Assembly (NCBI GenBank): GCA_024640305.1
Contig: JAHEFG010000002.1
Location: 62,001-126,000, forward strand
DNA from: Gammaproteobacteria bacterium
Lineage (GTDB): Bacteria; Pseudomonadota; Gammaproteobacteria; Steroidobacterales; Woeseiaceae
Length of the DNA: 64,000 nt
Direction: 5' to 3'
Below are positions 26,041 to 34,767 of this stretch, piece after piece (position 1 is the first letter of the stretch; each line of letters starts with the position of its first letter). The translations under genes and the position numbers were made by a program. The notes below the pieces were generated by a model. That model made no database searches. It was not told where the DNA came from and saw nothing but the letters and a program-made list of their open reading frames with translations.

Positions 26041-26628
26041 ATGTCCAATCGCACTGAACCACTACCGCCTTTGACCGGTCTGCGCCATGTCATTCGAGAA
26101 ATGCGCTACCACGAGGCGTCCCGTCAATGGCTTGGATTCATCTTGTGCATCATATTTGTTGCTGTTGCGCAGCCAGTCGAATGGGCTTTGTATGTTAGTA
26201 CGCCAATTGTTGTGCTCGGTGTCTGCGTTCGCTTGTGGGCCTCTGGCTTTATCATGAAAAACAAGGAACTGGCAACGAACGGACCATATGCACTGGTCCG
26301 TCATCCGCTTTATACAGGCAATATTCTCATCGTATATGCCTTTGCCGGAGCATCCGGGCTATGGTGGACCTTTATCGTCGCGACGATATTTTTTGTCTTC
26401 TATTACCCGCCGGCCATTGAATATGAAGATCGCAAGTTATCGAAGATCTTCGGCGATGCCTGGCAGGATTTCGGCAACAACACACCGGCGCTGATGCCCT
26501 CGCTGGGTGGCCGCGATCGAGACGTGAGTGGCAATTGGTCACTCAAGACAAGCATGGTGGCAAATTACGAACCCGTCATCGCTGTATTGCTGCTCGCCGC
26601 CTTCTTCTTCACATACAGTAGGCTGTGA
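26041..26628 (+). CDS. Isoprenylcysteine carboxyl methyltransferase-like membrane protein
   Basis: A 195-residue membrane protein with about five hydrophobic segments and the ICMT/PEMT-type SAM-binding region (NGPYALVRHPLYTGNILIVYA, shortened, followed by YYPPAIEYEDRKLSKIFGDAWQDF). Bacterial members methylate diverse small or lipid substrates and few are characterised. It starts at an ATG; a TTG four codons earlier is possible. Its stop overlaps the GTG of the following kinase-like gene (GTGA), so both are translated together. Neither partner suggests a substrate, though a lipid or isoprenoid target would suit the membrane location and the nearby ispB. Confidence 0.82.
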   Translation: MSNRTEPLPPLTGLRHVIREMRYHEASRQWLGFILCIIFVAVAQPVEWALYVSTPIVVLGVCVRLWASGFIMKNKELATNGPYALVRHPLYTGNILIVYAFAGASGLWWTFIVATIFFVFYYPPAIEYEDRKLSKIFGDAWQDFGNNTPALMPSLGGRDRDVSGNWSLKTSMVANYEPVIAVLLLAAFFFTYSRL

Positions 26629-27308
26629 ACGACCCTGGTATCACTGAGTCGGACGTTCTTTCCTGTGTAACCAGCGGTGATCAACTGGATCACCGCGGAT
26701 ATCAGGGCAATATCCATACCGGCCAGGTCGGTGAACACAAAATATTAGTCAAGTCAGCAGCCGGGCGTGGACCTGCCGCCTGGTTGAATCGCCGCATGCT
26801 CCGGCGTGAGTACCTTATTTACGAACGGCTGGCTGGAATAAGCGGCATTCCTCGTTGCTTCGGTTATTTCATGGGGCGCTACCTGGTGTTGGAAAATGTC
26901 GACGCGCAGACACTGCGTGACGGCACTATTACTGACCGCGACGGTTACTTTGTGGAAATGCTGGAAATAATCAAAGCTATTCACGAGCGTGGTATTGCGC
27001 ACGGTGACCTGAAGCGGAAGGAAAACGTTCTCGTCACCCGCGATTCACGTCCGTGCCTGATCGATTTCGGTGTCTCTGTTTTTCGCAAGCCCGGCTTTCA
27101 CCCATTCAACCATTTCCGACACAATTTCTCGCACCAGCACGATTTCAATGCCTGGGTGAAGCACAAATATAATCGCAACTATCAGGAAATATCTCCTGAA
27201 GACGCGAAGTACTATCAACCACTGCTCATAGAGCTCATAGCTCGCCACATAAAGCGAGCCTGGACGAAGCTCAAGAGGATCTTCAAGACCTCCACCGACA
27301 AGAGCTAG
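26625..27308 (+). CDS. RIO/Kdo-type protein kinase-like phosphotransferase
   Basis: A 227-residue kinase-fold protein. A lysine candidate lies in EHKILVKSAAG, the catalytic loop is HGDLKRKENVLV and the metal-binding loop LIDFGVSVF, all in the order of the lipopolysaccharide core/RIO kinase group (normal length 200-250). The C-terminus is basic (RHIKRAWTKLKRIFKTS), which could bind membrane or nucleic acid. Translation starts at a GTG that overlaps the stop of the upstream methyltransferase by four bases. It may phosphorylate a cell-envelope glycolipid, as Kdo or heptose kinases do, but the substrate is not shown by sequence. Confidence 0.8.
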   Translation: MNDPGITESDVLSCVTSGDQLDHRGYQGNIHTGQVGEHKILVKSAAGRGPAAWLNRRMLRREYLIYERLAGISGIPRCFGYFMGRYLVLENVDAQTLRDGTITDRDGYFVEMLEIIKAIHERGIAHGDLKRKENVLVTRDSRPCLIDFGVSVFRKPGFHPFNHFRHNFSHQHDFNAWVKHKYNRNYQEISPEDAKYYQPLLIELIARHIKRAWTKLKRIFKTSTDKS

Positions 27309-27359
27309 TTCTCTGCGTCCGCAAGGCCGGCCGGTGCAAGCGCCGTATTGTTACGTATA

Positions 27360-27385
27360 GATAGGGTCAGGAGCCTGGCCCTATC
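27360..27385 (+). repeat. Inverted repeat upstream of the tyrosine phenol-lyase gene
   Basis: A 12-base stem (GATAGGGTCAGG and CCTGGCCCTATC, one G-T pair) with a minimal loop lies about 75 bases before the ATG of the lyase gene. No T-run follows. It could be an operator or the end of the preceding transcript. Confidence 0.5.
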
Positions 27386-27461
27386 ATCTCTATCAGGCCA
27401 CTTGCCCGGCTCACGCCGGCGAGGGATGAAATGCCACTGTGATCACGATGGAGGCGCTTTC

Positions 27462-28838
27462 ATGAGTACTCAGACCTGGGCCGAACCTTACAAAATCAAG
27501 ATGGTTGAGCTGATCAAGATGACCAGCCGGGAAGACCGTCTCGCGGCCATTGAAAAAGCAGGCTACAACACGTTCCTGCTGCGTTCCGAAGATGTTTATA
27601 TCGACCTGCTGACCGATTCAGGCGTCAGCGCAATGAGTGACCGCCAATGGGCTGGGATCATGATGGGCGATGAGGCGTACGCCGGTAGCAGAAATTTTTA
27701 TCACCTCAGGGACACGGTCGAGGAGTATTACAGCTACCGCTATACGGTTCCCTGCCACCAGGGTCGTGGCGCAGAAAATATCCTGAGCCAGATCCTGATC
27801 TCGCCGGGCGACTACGTGCCAGGCAATATGTACTTCACAACGACTCGCCTGCATCAGGAACTGGCCGGTGCAACGTTTGTGGACGTTATCATCGACGAGG
27901 CTCACGATCCTGAATCGGAGCATCCGTTCAAGGGCAACGTCGACTTTGACAAGTTGGATGCATTGGTTGATGAAGTCGGACAAGACAAGATCCCGTACAT
28001 TTGCATTGCGACTTGCGTCAATATGGCGGGCGGCCAACCGATCTCGCTTGAAAACCTGAGACAGGTGCGCGCCTGGTGCGACAGGCACGATGTCATGCTC
28101 GTGCACGACATGACCCGCGTCGCAGAGAATGCTCACTTTATCCAGCAGCGAGAAGACGCTTACAAGGACAAAACGGTTCGAGAGATCGTCTATGAAATTT
28201 GTGACCTTACGGACGCCGCGACGATGTCATCCAAGAAAGATGCGATGGTGAATATCGGTGGCTTCCTGGCGATGAACGACGCAAAATTCTACGAAAAAGC
28301 CTGTGGTCTGGTCGTCGTCTACGAGGGCCTGCACACCTATGGTGGCATGGCCGGACGCGACATGGAGGCGCTGGCGATCGGAATAACAGAGAGTGTCCAG
28401 GACGAACACATCCACGCGCGAGTTGGCCAGGTGCAATACCTTGGGCGAAAACTCAGGGAGGCAGGAGTTCCGATCGTTAACCCGATTGGCGGTCACGCAG
28501 TATTCCTCAACGCAAGCAAGATGCTGGCGCACATTCCACAGGAACATTTTCCGGCGCAAGCTTTGTCGGCGGCCTTGTATGTCGATTCCGGCGTGCGCTC
28601 CATGGAGCGTGGTATTGTTTCGGCCGGCCGCAATAAAGAAACCGGCGAGAATTACAAACCGAACCTGGAGCTTGTCCGACTCACGATACCGCGGCGTGTG
28701 TACACGCAGGCGCATATGGACGTGACGGTTGGTGCTGTTACGGACGTAATGGAACAACGCAGTACAATAAAAGGCTTACGGTTCACCTACGAACCGGAAA
28801 TGCTACGTTTTTTCCAGGCGCGGTTTGAGCCGATCTAG
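27462..28838 (+). CDS. tpl: Tyrosine phenol-lyase (tryptophanase family, PLP enzyme)
   Basis: A 458-residue PLP-dependent beta-eliminating lyase. It aligns across its length with Citrobacter tyrosine phenol-lyase. The PLP lysine is K259 (TMSSKK). Residues that separate tyrosine phenol-lyase from tryptophanase agree with the former: T126 (YFT126TTR), R383 (GVRSMER383) and F450 near the end, equivalent to T124, R381 and F448. The enzyme would convert tyrosine to phenol, pyruvate and ammonia, reversibly. The ATG follows GGAGG at a good distance; a 38-codon upstream extension is not conserved and lacks such a site. No phenol catabolic gene or transporter is adjacent, so its physiological direction is open. 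Confidence 0.88.
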   Translation: MSTQTWAEPYKIKMVELIKMTSREDRLAAIEKAGYNTFLLRSEDVYIDLLTDSGVSAMSDRQWAGIMMGDEAYAGSRNFYHLRDTVEEYYSYRYTVPCHQGRGAENILSQILISPGDYVPGNMYFTTTRLHQELAGATFVDVIIDEAHDPESEHPFKGNVDFDKLDALVDEVGQDKIPYICIATCVNMAGGQPISLENLRQVRAWCDRHDVMLVHDMTRVAENAHFIQQREDAYKDKTVREIVYEICDLTDAATMSSKKDAMVNIGGFLAMNDAKFYEKACGLVVVYEGLHTYGGMAGRDMEALAIGITESVQDEHIHARVGQVQYLGRKLREAGVPIVNPIGGHAVFLNASKMLAHIPQEHFPAQALSAALYVDSGVRSMERGIVSAGRNKETGENYKPNLELVRLTIPRRVYTQAHMDVTVGAVTDVMEQRSTIKGLRFTYEPEMLRFFQARFEPI

Positions 28839-28902
28839 CGTTTGACAGCAATCAGCCAACATCGCAAGGTAGGACGCTCTGGAGGCCTCCTGGCGGAATT
28901 GC

Positions 28903-30261
28903 ATGTTTCAGCGCCTGATTATCTGGCTTGTTCGTGTCATTACGAATACGTTTTTCCGCCGTATAGACGTCGTCAACATCGAGAATGTACCAACTGACGG
29001 CCCGGTCATATTCGCAGGCAACCACCCAAATGCCCTGATGGATGGATGGCTCCTGACCGCAAAGTGCGGCCGCTGGCCGCTGCACTTCATGGCAAATGCG
29101 AAGCTCTGGAAATACCGCTTACTTGCGCCCGCCCTCGATGCGAGTGGCGCTGTACCGGTTTACTCGCGCGACGAAGCAAGTACAGAGCTAAGCAATGAGC
29201 AGGCGTTCGCAAAACTCTACGAGGTCATTGAGTCTGGCAATTGCATGGGTATTTTCCCGGAAGGTATAAGTCACGTTGAGTCGCAACTGAGCAAACTCAA
29301 GACCGGTGCAGCTCGAGTTGCTCTTGCCGTCGCAGCAAGAGGCAAGGTTCAGATAAAGATCGTCCCGTGCGGCCTGAATTACATTCACCGTCACCGATTT
29401 CGGAGCCAGGTGCTCATTGAATTTGGCGACCCAATCGTCATAGATGATGTATGGATACAGAACTACAAGCGTGATGAGCGGCAGACCGTTCGAGAGCTGA
29501 CGGATCATCTCGCCGAAGCACTCGCAAGTGTGACTCTAAATGCGCCCGATTGGAGAACGCTGCGTATCATTCAGACGGTGCGTCGCTTGTACAAGCCTGC
29601 GAAAGCGTCGCTGACCCCAGGCGAATACATCGAACTAAATCGCCGATTCGTAGAGCAATACCTGAAGGACATGCATGAACCCGAAGTGCAGGCATTAAGC
29701 ATAGAAGTAGAAAATTACCAGGCCCGGCTGGATATGCTCGGCCTCAAAGATCATCAACTGCGCCAACCCGTAACGCTTGCTGCTGCCTCTCGCAAATTGC
29801 TGTTGCGGGGACTAACCATGCTTGCGCTGCTGCCACTGGCGATTCCCGGCGCGCTCTTGCATCTGCCGGTCGGATGGATCGCTGCGACGGTGGGCGAGCG
29901 TTTCAGCTATGAGGAGGACGATATCGCGACGCTGAAGGTCCTGGCGACAATTCTGCTGCTACCGTTGTTGTACGCGGCAATCGCCATACTAGTAGGTATC
30001 AACGCCGGCCCGTGGTGGGCACTGTTTGCGATCGTCGCACTGTCGTTCAGCTTTCTTGCCTCGGTGCGCCTGCTCGAAGCCCAGGCTGGCTTGTTTTTAT
30101 CAATGTTATCCGTGCTCCGATTGACTCGGCTCGGCAGCGATCTCGACGACATACGTGAAATCCGTGCTGGTCTCGTCGGGAAGATCCGGGATAGAGTTGA
30201 TCGTACGACCGATGCGAGCATGCAGAGGTTATTTACGCAAGAGGATTTTGGCCGCAAATAG
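28903..30261 (+). CDS. Glycerolipid acyltransferase-like membrane protein
   Basis: A 452-residue membrane protein. Residues 1-210 hold a PlsC-type acyltransferase domain: GNHPNALMDGW (the His/Asp pair spaced by five residues, as in the eukaryotic Gat/Sct type, rather than four) and the FPEGISHVESQLSKLKTGAAR block. The C-terminal part has three or four hydrophobic segments (about 305-405). It would acylate a glycerol-phosphate-like substrate at the inner membrane, but the preferred acceptor is unknown. It sits 65 bases after the lyase gene and 31 before an acyl-CoA dehydrogenase, all codirectional. Confidence 0.83.
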   Translation: MFQRLIIWLVRVITNTFFRRIDVVNIENVPTDGPVIFAGNHPNALMDGWLLTAKCGRWPLHFMANAKLWKYRLLAPALDASGAVPVYSRDEASTELSNEQAFAKLYEVIESGNCMGIFPEGISHVESQLSKLKTGAARVALAVAARGKVQIKIVPCGLNYIHRHRFRSQVLIEFGDPIVIDDVWIQNYKRDERQTVRELTDHLAEALASVTLNAPDWRTLRIIQTVRRLYKPAKASLTPGEYIELNRRFVEQYLKDMHEPEVQALSIEVENYQARLDMLGLKDHQLRQPVTLAAASRKLLLRGLTMLALLPLAIPGALLHLPVGWIAATVGERFSYEEDDIATLKVLATILLLPLLYAAIAILVGINAGPWWALFAIVALSFSFLASVRLLEAQAGLFLSMLSVLRLTRLGSDLDDIREIRAGLVGKIRDRVDRTTDASMQRLFTQEDFGRK

Positions 30262-30291
30262 CGTCGCTCCCCCTAAACGACGGGAAATACC

Positions 30292-32076
30292 ATGACTGAA
30301 TACACCGCCCCACTCGCCGACCTGAATTTCGTGATTAACGAACTTTCTAACCTGGACGAGATTATCAAGCTACCCAAGTTCGAGCATGCGACTGATGATC
30401 TCCTGGAACCGATACTGGATGAAGCAGCTCGGTTTTCCCGCGAAGTCCTCGGGCCTACAAACGTTATCGGCGACCAACAAGGTTGCAGCGTGGAAGACGG
30501 CGTTGTGAAAGTACCAACCGAGTTTTCTGAGGCCTACCGTTTGTTTGTCGAAAGTGGCTGGCAGGGTCTTGACTGCGACCCGGAGTTCGGCGGCATGGGA
30601 CTACCTGCCCTGATTGGTGCCGCAACTGGTGAGATGTGGCAAAGCGCAAACCTGGCGCTGGGCTTGTGCCCGATGCTGACCAGCGGAGCCGTCGAGACCA
30701 TCGAAGTCCATGCGACCGATGAAATAAAACAAATCTACCTGGAGAAGTTGATTAGCGGTGAATGGGCCGGCACGATGGATCTGACGGAACCCCAGGCCGG
30801 CTCCGACCTCGCAGCGATTCGCACGCTTGCGACTCCCGACGGCGATCAATACAGGTTAACGGGTAACAAGATATTCATCACCTGGGGTGACCATGAGATG
30901 ACCGAAAACGTCGTCCACCTCGTACTTGCAAGGCTACCTGACGCGCCTGATGGTGTGCGCGGAATTTCTCTCTTCCTTGTGCCCAAGTTTCTTGTCAACG
31001 AGGACGGCAGTCTGGGCGATCGCAACGATGTATTTGTGACCTCCGTCGAGCACAAGCTCGGCATTCACGCGAGCCCGACCTGCGTGCTGAATTACGGTGA
31101 TAAAGACGGTGCGGTTGGCTACCTGATAGGAGAGCCGAACCGGGGTCTGTCATGCATGTTCACTATGATGAACCTGGCTCGCCTGCAGGTTGGTATTCAA
31201 GGTCTGGCAACAAGCGAACGTGCATACCAGGCCGCGCGAGATTATGCGAAGGAGAGAGTTCAGGGACAATTCCCAGGCAGTCGCGAGTCAGCTGCAATTA
31301 TTCAGCACCCGGACATACGGCGCATGTTGATGACCATGAAATCTCTCATCGAAGCCATGCGGGTAACCGCCTGCGTCACCGCTGCTGAGATAGATATCGC
31401 CCGTCATACCGACGATGATCAAGCGAAAGTCGCATCCCTGGAACGATCAGCATTGCTCACGCCAATCGTTAAAGGTTGGATGACAGAGGTAGCTCAGGAA
31501 CTCACATCTATCGGCATCCAGATCCATGGTGGCAACGGTTATGTCGAGGAAACAGGCGTAGCGCAATACTCGCGTGATGCACGGATACTGACCATTTACG
31601 AAGGTACCACGGGCATCCAAGCCATCGACCTGCTTGGTCGCAAGGTGATGGCTGACAGCGGCAAGGGCATGCAACGGCTGCTCGCGGAAATCGGCGAACT
31701 GGATGCGAGACTCGCAAACAGTGGTGCGGAACTCGAAAGCATAAGAACTGCAGTAGCTACGGGCCGCCAGCGACTCGAGGACGCCACGAAGTGGCTATTG
31801 GGCAAGGCCCAGGAAAATCCCGCCGTCGCATTCCTTGCTGCATTCGATTACATGATGCTGGCAGGAACCGTAATCGGCGCCTGGCAAATGGCTCGAGCGG
31901 CTGATATTGCTCAAGCCAAACTCGCTGGCAAAGAAGGCGACGCAGACTTCTACAAGGCGAAGATCACAACGGCGAGATTCTACGCAGAGCAGATCCTGCC
32001 TCGGTCTGCCTCCCACTTCGAGGCAGTTACTTCGGGTGGCACCGCGGCCATGGAGCTGTCAGAAGAACAGTTTTAA
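30292..32076 (+). CDS. Acyl-CoA dehydrogenase, long DmdC-like family
   Basis: A 594-residue flavoprotein with the extra N-terminal and C-terminal segments seen in DmdC/AidB-related acyl-CoA dehydrogenases rather than the usual 380. Signature blocks are GTMDLTEPQAGSDLAAIRT, NKIFITWGDHEM, SVEHKLGIHASPTC and QIHGGNGYVEETGVAQYSRDARI (shortened), the last close to the flavin and catalytic base. Members include 3-methylmercaptopropionyl-CoA dehydrogenase of DMSP demethylation and general fatty acyl-CoA dehydrogenases. No dmdA, dmdB or dmdD lies nearby, so a broad fatty acid role is equally likely. Confidence 0.88.
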   Translation: MTEYTAPLADLNFVINELSNLDEIIKLPKFEHATDDLLEPILDEAARFSREVLGPTNVIGDQQGCSVEDGVVKVPTEFSEAYRLFVESGWQGLDCDPEFGGMGLPALIGAATGEMWQSANLALGLCPMLTSGAVETIEVHATDEIKQIYLEKLISGEWAGTMDLTEPQAGSDLAAIRTLATPDGDQYRLTGNKIFITWGDHEMTENVVHLVLARLPDAPDGVRGISLFLVPKFLVNEDGSLGDRNDVFVTSVEHKLGIHASPTCVLNYGDKDGAVGYLIGEPNRGLSCMFTMMNLARLQVGIQGLATSERAYQAARDYAKERVQGQFPGSRESAAIIQHPDIRRMLMTMKSLIEAMRVTACVTAAEIDIARHTDDDQAKVASLERSALLTPIVKGWMTEVAQELTSIGIQIHGGNGYVEETGVAQYSRDARILTIYEGTTGIQAIDLLGRKVMADSGKGMQRLLAEIGELDARLANSGAELESIRTAVATGRQRLEDATKWLLGKAQENPAVAFLAAFDYMMLAGTVIGAWQMARAADIAQAKLAGKEGDADFYKAKITTARFYAEQILPRSASHFEAVTSGGTAAMELSEEQF

Positions 32077-32081
32077 AAGCA

Positions 32082-32618
32082 TCATTTTCTGGCATGGCTG
32101 CGCCACCACAGCCCTGCCAGCGTGCTGTAGCCGAGGTCGCGGCTGACAATCTGCTGCTTGCCATCCAGCACGTAGTAAGTGGGGAACGCATAAATGTTCC
32201 AGTCGCCTGCAATCTTGCTGTCGCCCAGCAATACCGGATCCGAAATATTGTGGCGATCTACATAGTCTTGCACCTCGTCGCTGGATTGCCAGTCCAGCGC
32301 CACCATCAGTACACGCAATTCATCCTCTCCGCGCAGCCGCTGCAAGTGGTTGATATTGTTCGAGCTTGCAGCACATATCTTGCACCATGGGGCAAAGAAA
32401 TAGACGAGAGTCACCGGCGCTGTTTCGGCCTGCAATGCGAAGAATTCGCCCGTCAGGGTGGTGGCGCTCAGAGCGGGTGCCGGGCGCGCATCCGTCGGCA
32501 ATAAGTTGCGTGACTGATACGCAAGAACTCCGGCCAGTATTGCAATAAAGACCAGCGCTTCCAGGCCGAGCTTCGTCAGCTTGCCGATTTTCGGGTTCTT
32601 TGGGATCTGGATAGCCAT
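32082..32618 (-). CDS. Membrane-anchored thioredoxin-like protein (TlpA/DsbE type)
   Basis: A 178-residue protein with an N-terminal membrane anchor (about residues 15-37) and a periplasmic thioredoxin domain bearing a WCKIC active site (VYFFAPWCKICAAS) and a cis-proline region YAFPTYYVLDG. Such proteins reduce or isomerise periplasmic disulfides, often in cytochrome c maturation or copper handling. The start chosen is the ATG of MAIQIPKNP; an in-frame TTG ten codons earlier is possible and both lack a strong ribosome binding site. It converges on the acyl-CoA dehydrogenase gene with only five bases between stops. Confidence 0.87.
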   Translation of the reverse strand: MAIQIPKNPKIGKLTKLGLEALVFIAILAGVLAYQSRNLLPTDARPAPALSATTLTGEFFALQAETAPVTLVYFFAPWCKICAASSNNINHLQRLRGEDELRVLMVALDWQSSDEVQDYVDRHNISDPVLLGDSKIAGDWNIYAFPTYYVLDGKQQIVSRDLGYSTLAGLWWRSHARK

Positions 32619-32732
32619 CAGAGAAAAGCTTGAAACAGACTGTAACAAATTCGGCCAATCAGGAAATCATTTGGAAACATCTTTCCATGATCGTAGTTGT
32701 TGTAGCTGACTAAGGCTCTCGGGCTAGTAGTC

Positions 32733-32804
32733 GAGGAAGCTGAGCACCCCCTGCCAGCTTCCTTTTCGCTGGGGCCGGAAACCCCCATTTTCCGGCCCTT
32801 TTTT
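32733..32804 (+). ncRNA. Candidate small RNA or leader ending in an intrinsic terminator
   Basis: Two hairpins in tandem: GGAAGCTG/CAGCTTCC (12-base loop), then GGGCCGGAAA/TTTCCGGCCC with a loop of about six bases and six T residues. No protein gene precedes the terminator on this strand for over 600 bases, so it would end a separate transcript, or an attenuated leader of the EF-hand gene that starts 25 bases later. The promoter is not evident. Coordinates mark only the structured part. No known RNA family was recognised. Confidence 0.5.
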
Positions 32805-32828
32805 CGAATTCATGAGGACAGAATAGTG

Positions 32829-33161
32829 ATGCGAACTCCAGCAAGAAAAGTACCACTACCGGCATGCCTGATAATACTTGCCGCCACCATAGCGACGGCA
32901 CAGGATGGACAACAAGGCATGGGCAAAAACATGCCATCGTTTGCAGACTTTGATCTGAATAACGACGGCGTCATCACCGAAACGGAATTCTATGAGGCAC
33001 GGGCGGCGCGAATCAAAGATCATACTCAGGAAGGCCGCAAGATGAAGAATCTGGCCAACGCTCCAGCTTTTGACGACATCGACACAGATGACGATGGCAG
33101 CGTCAGCCCTGACGAATTCGGCGCGCATCAGGCCAGGTGCAGGAAAAACAGGGGCCAGTAA
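32829..33161 (+). CDS. Exported EF-hand calcium-binding protein
   Basis: A 110-residue protein with a Sec signal peptide of about 25 residues and two EF-hand loops, DLNNDGVITETE and DTDDDGSVSPDE, each with canonical oxygen ligands at positions 1, 3, 5, 9 and 12. It should bind two calcium ions in the periplasm or outside. An in-frame GTG directly before the ATG is less likely. The gene is single, 25 bases after an intrinsic terminator. Function beyond calcium binding is unknown. Confidence 0.85.
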   Translation: MRTPARKVPLPACLIILAATIATAQDGQQGMGKNMPSFADFDLNNDGVITETEFYEARAARIKDHTQEGRKMKNLANAPAFDDIDTDDDGSVSPDEFGAHQARCRKNRGQ

Positions 33162-33232
33162 ACAACGGGTTAGCAATAAACAGGGCTTCTGTCTGGTAAA
33201 GTATTGCACGTCTCGATCAAAGGAGCTGCCCG

Positions 33233-33499
33233 TTGGCCAAGAAGCTCAAAAACGAACCGGCGTTACTAAAAGAAGCCTTGTCGCGAATAATGGAAGGTGC
33301 CGTCAAACGCGGCATTGTCGAATTCGAAGCAACGGATTCCCATAACCTGAAAATCGAATACGCCTACAGGCTGCTCGTGCACGATAAGGAAATCATTCCA
33401 CTGCCGCCGAAGCAGATGACACAACCCAACATGAAACACCGGCTCGCCATGTGGGTGACCCACCAGTTACCGGACGATCACCCACTGAAAAAAACCTGA
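33233..33499 (+). CDS. Small conserved protein, DUF5062-like
   Basis: An 88-residue soluble protein that begins at TTG with an AAAGGAG ribosome binding site eight bases upstream; no other start fits as well. It is rich in charged residues, with segments LLVHDKEIIPLPP and MKHRLAMWVTHQLPDDHP that resemble the gammaproteobacterial DUF5062 family as I recall it. No catalytic motif is visible and the family has no assigned role. The neighbours (EF-hand protein, aminotransferase) do not point to a function. Confidence 0.7.
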   Translation: MAKKLKNEPALLKEALSRIMEGAVKRGIVEFEATDSHNLKIEYAYRLLVHDKEIIPLPPKQMTQPNMKHRLAMWVTHQLPDDHPLKKT

Positions 33500-33580
33500 C
33501 ATGAGATTTCGCATTGTTTTTATTGCTGGATAGTCACTCAATTTGACCGCAATATCGGGCGGTGTCATTGTCGGCACATC

Positions 33581-34744
33581 ATGCCGATGCACCTTACAAG
33601 CAAGCTGCCTGACGTAGGCACTACGATATTCACTGTCATGAGCCAGCTCGCCGCCGACTGCGACGCGATCAACCTGTCACAGGGGTTTCCGAGCTTCAGT
33701 CCACCACAAGAGCTCACGGACAGAATTACTTATCACCTCGAACACGGCGGCAACCAATACGCACCGATGCCTGGCCTGCCCGCGCTTCGCAAAGCTATCG
33801 CCAAAAAAACGCAACGCCTGCAAGGCAGAATTGTCGATGTCGACAGCGAAGTCACGGTATGCACGGGAGCCACTGAAGGTCTGTTCAGTGCCATTCAGGC
33901 CATTGTCCGGCCGGGCGACGAGGTAGTCGTGTTTGACCCGGCCTACGATTCCTATGAACCGTCCGTTACGCTTGCCGGTGGCATCACGCGACATGTACCG
34001 CTCTCGATATCGGAAGACGGCCTGGACTTTTACATCAACTGGCAACAGCTCGAAGCGGTCGTCACCGACAAGACTCGCCTGATAATCGTCAATTTTCCGC
34101 ATAACCCAACCGGCGCTATTCTTTGCGCAGACGACCTCAATAGTCTCGCCGACATCGTACGCGGGACGAACGCTTACTTGTTGTCCGATGAAGTTTACGA
34201 ACACATCATTTTTGATGGCAAGGCACACCACAGTCTTGCCAGCCACGACGAGTTATGGCGACGCAGTTTCGTGATCTGTTCTTTCGGCAAAACCTTCCAT
34301 GCGACAGGCTGGAAGGTCGGCTATTGCCTGGCGCCGACCGAGCTCACTGCGGAGTTCCGAAAAGTCCATCAATTCACGACGTTTGCAGTTAGCACACCCA
34401 TGCAGCACGGAATCGCGGATTATCTTGTCAGCAACCCGGAGTTTTACGAAGCTCTGGCCGCGTTTTACCAACAAAAGCGCGACCTCTTCTGCGATTTGCT
34501 CAAAGAAACGCGCTTCCGCTTCACCCCTTCACGAAGCACATTTTTTCAAATTGTTGATTATGGCGACATCAGCAATGAGCTGGATGTATCGCTGGCCAAA
34601 AAGTGGACGCGTGAGGTTGGTGTTGCATCAATACCGTTGTCGGTATTCTGCGAGCAACCGTTTTCTGGCACACGCCTGCGATTCTGTTTTGCAAAGGACG
34701 ATGCAACGTTGGCCAACGCCGTCGAAAAACTAAGACGGTTGTAG
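33581..34744 (+). CDS. ybdL: Methionine aminotransferase-like class I aminotransferase
   Basis: A 387-residue PLP enzyme. It shows INLSQGFPSFSPPQEL, GNQYAPMPGLPALRKAIA, the NFPHNPTGAIL block, LSDEVYEHIIFDG and the PLP lysine in SFGKTFHATGWKVGY, followed by the C-terminal RLRFCFAK with the carboxylate-binding Arg. This sequence pattern is that of YbdL/kynurenine aminotransferase-like enzymes that act on methionine, phenylalanine and related amino acids with keto acids. It likely serves methionine salvage, though no salvage gene is adjacent. A second ATG two codons in is possible. Confidence 0.88.
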   Translation: MPMHLTSKLPDVGTTIFTVMSQLAADCDAINLSQGFPSFSPPQELTDRITYHLEHGGNQYAPMPGLPALRKAIAKKTQRLQGRIVDVDSEVTVCTGATEGLFSAIQAIVRPGDEVVVFDPAYDSYEPSVTLAGGITRHVPLSISEDGLDFYINWQQLEAVVTDKTRLIIVNFPHNPTGAILCADDLNSLADIVRGTNAYLLSDEVYEHIIFDGKAHHSLASHDELWRRSFVICSFGKTFHATGWKVGYCLAPTELTAEFRKVHQFTTFAVSTPMQHGIADYLVSNPEFYEALAAFYQQKRDLFCDLLKETRFRFTPSRSTFFQIVDYGDISNELDVSLAKKWTREVGVASIPLSVFCEQPFSGTRLRFCFAKDDATLANAVEKLRRL

Positions 34745-34767
34745 CGACGACCATTTTGGCAGCTGCG

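Noticed and set aside
27348..27461. 38-codon N-terminal extension of the tyrosine phenol-lyase
   Set aside because: It lies in the intergenic region with an inverted repeat, is not conserved in the enzyme family, and the internal ATG has the better GGAGG site.
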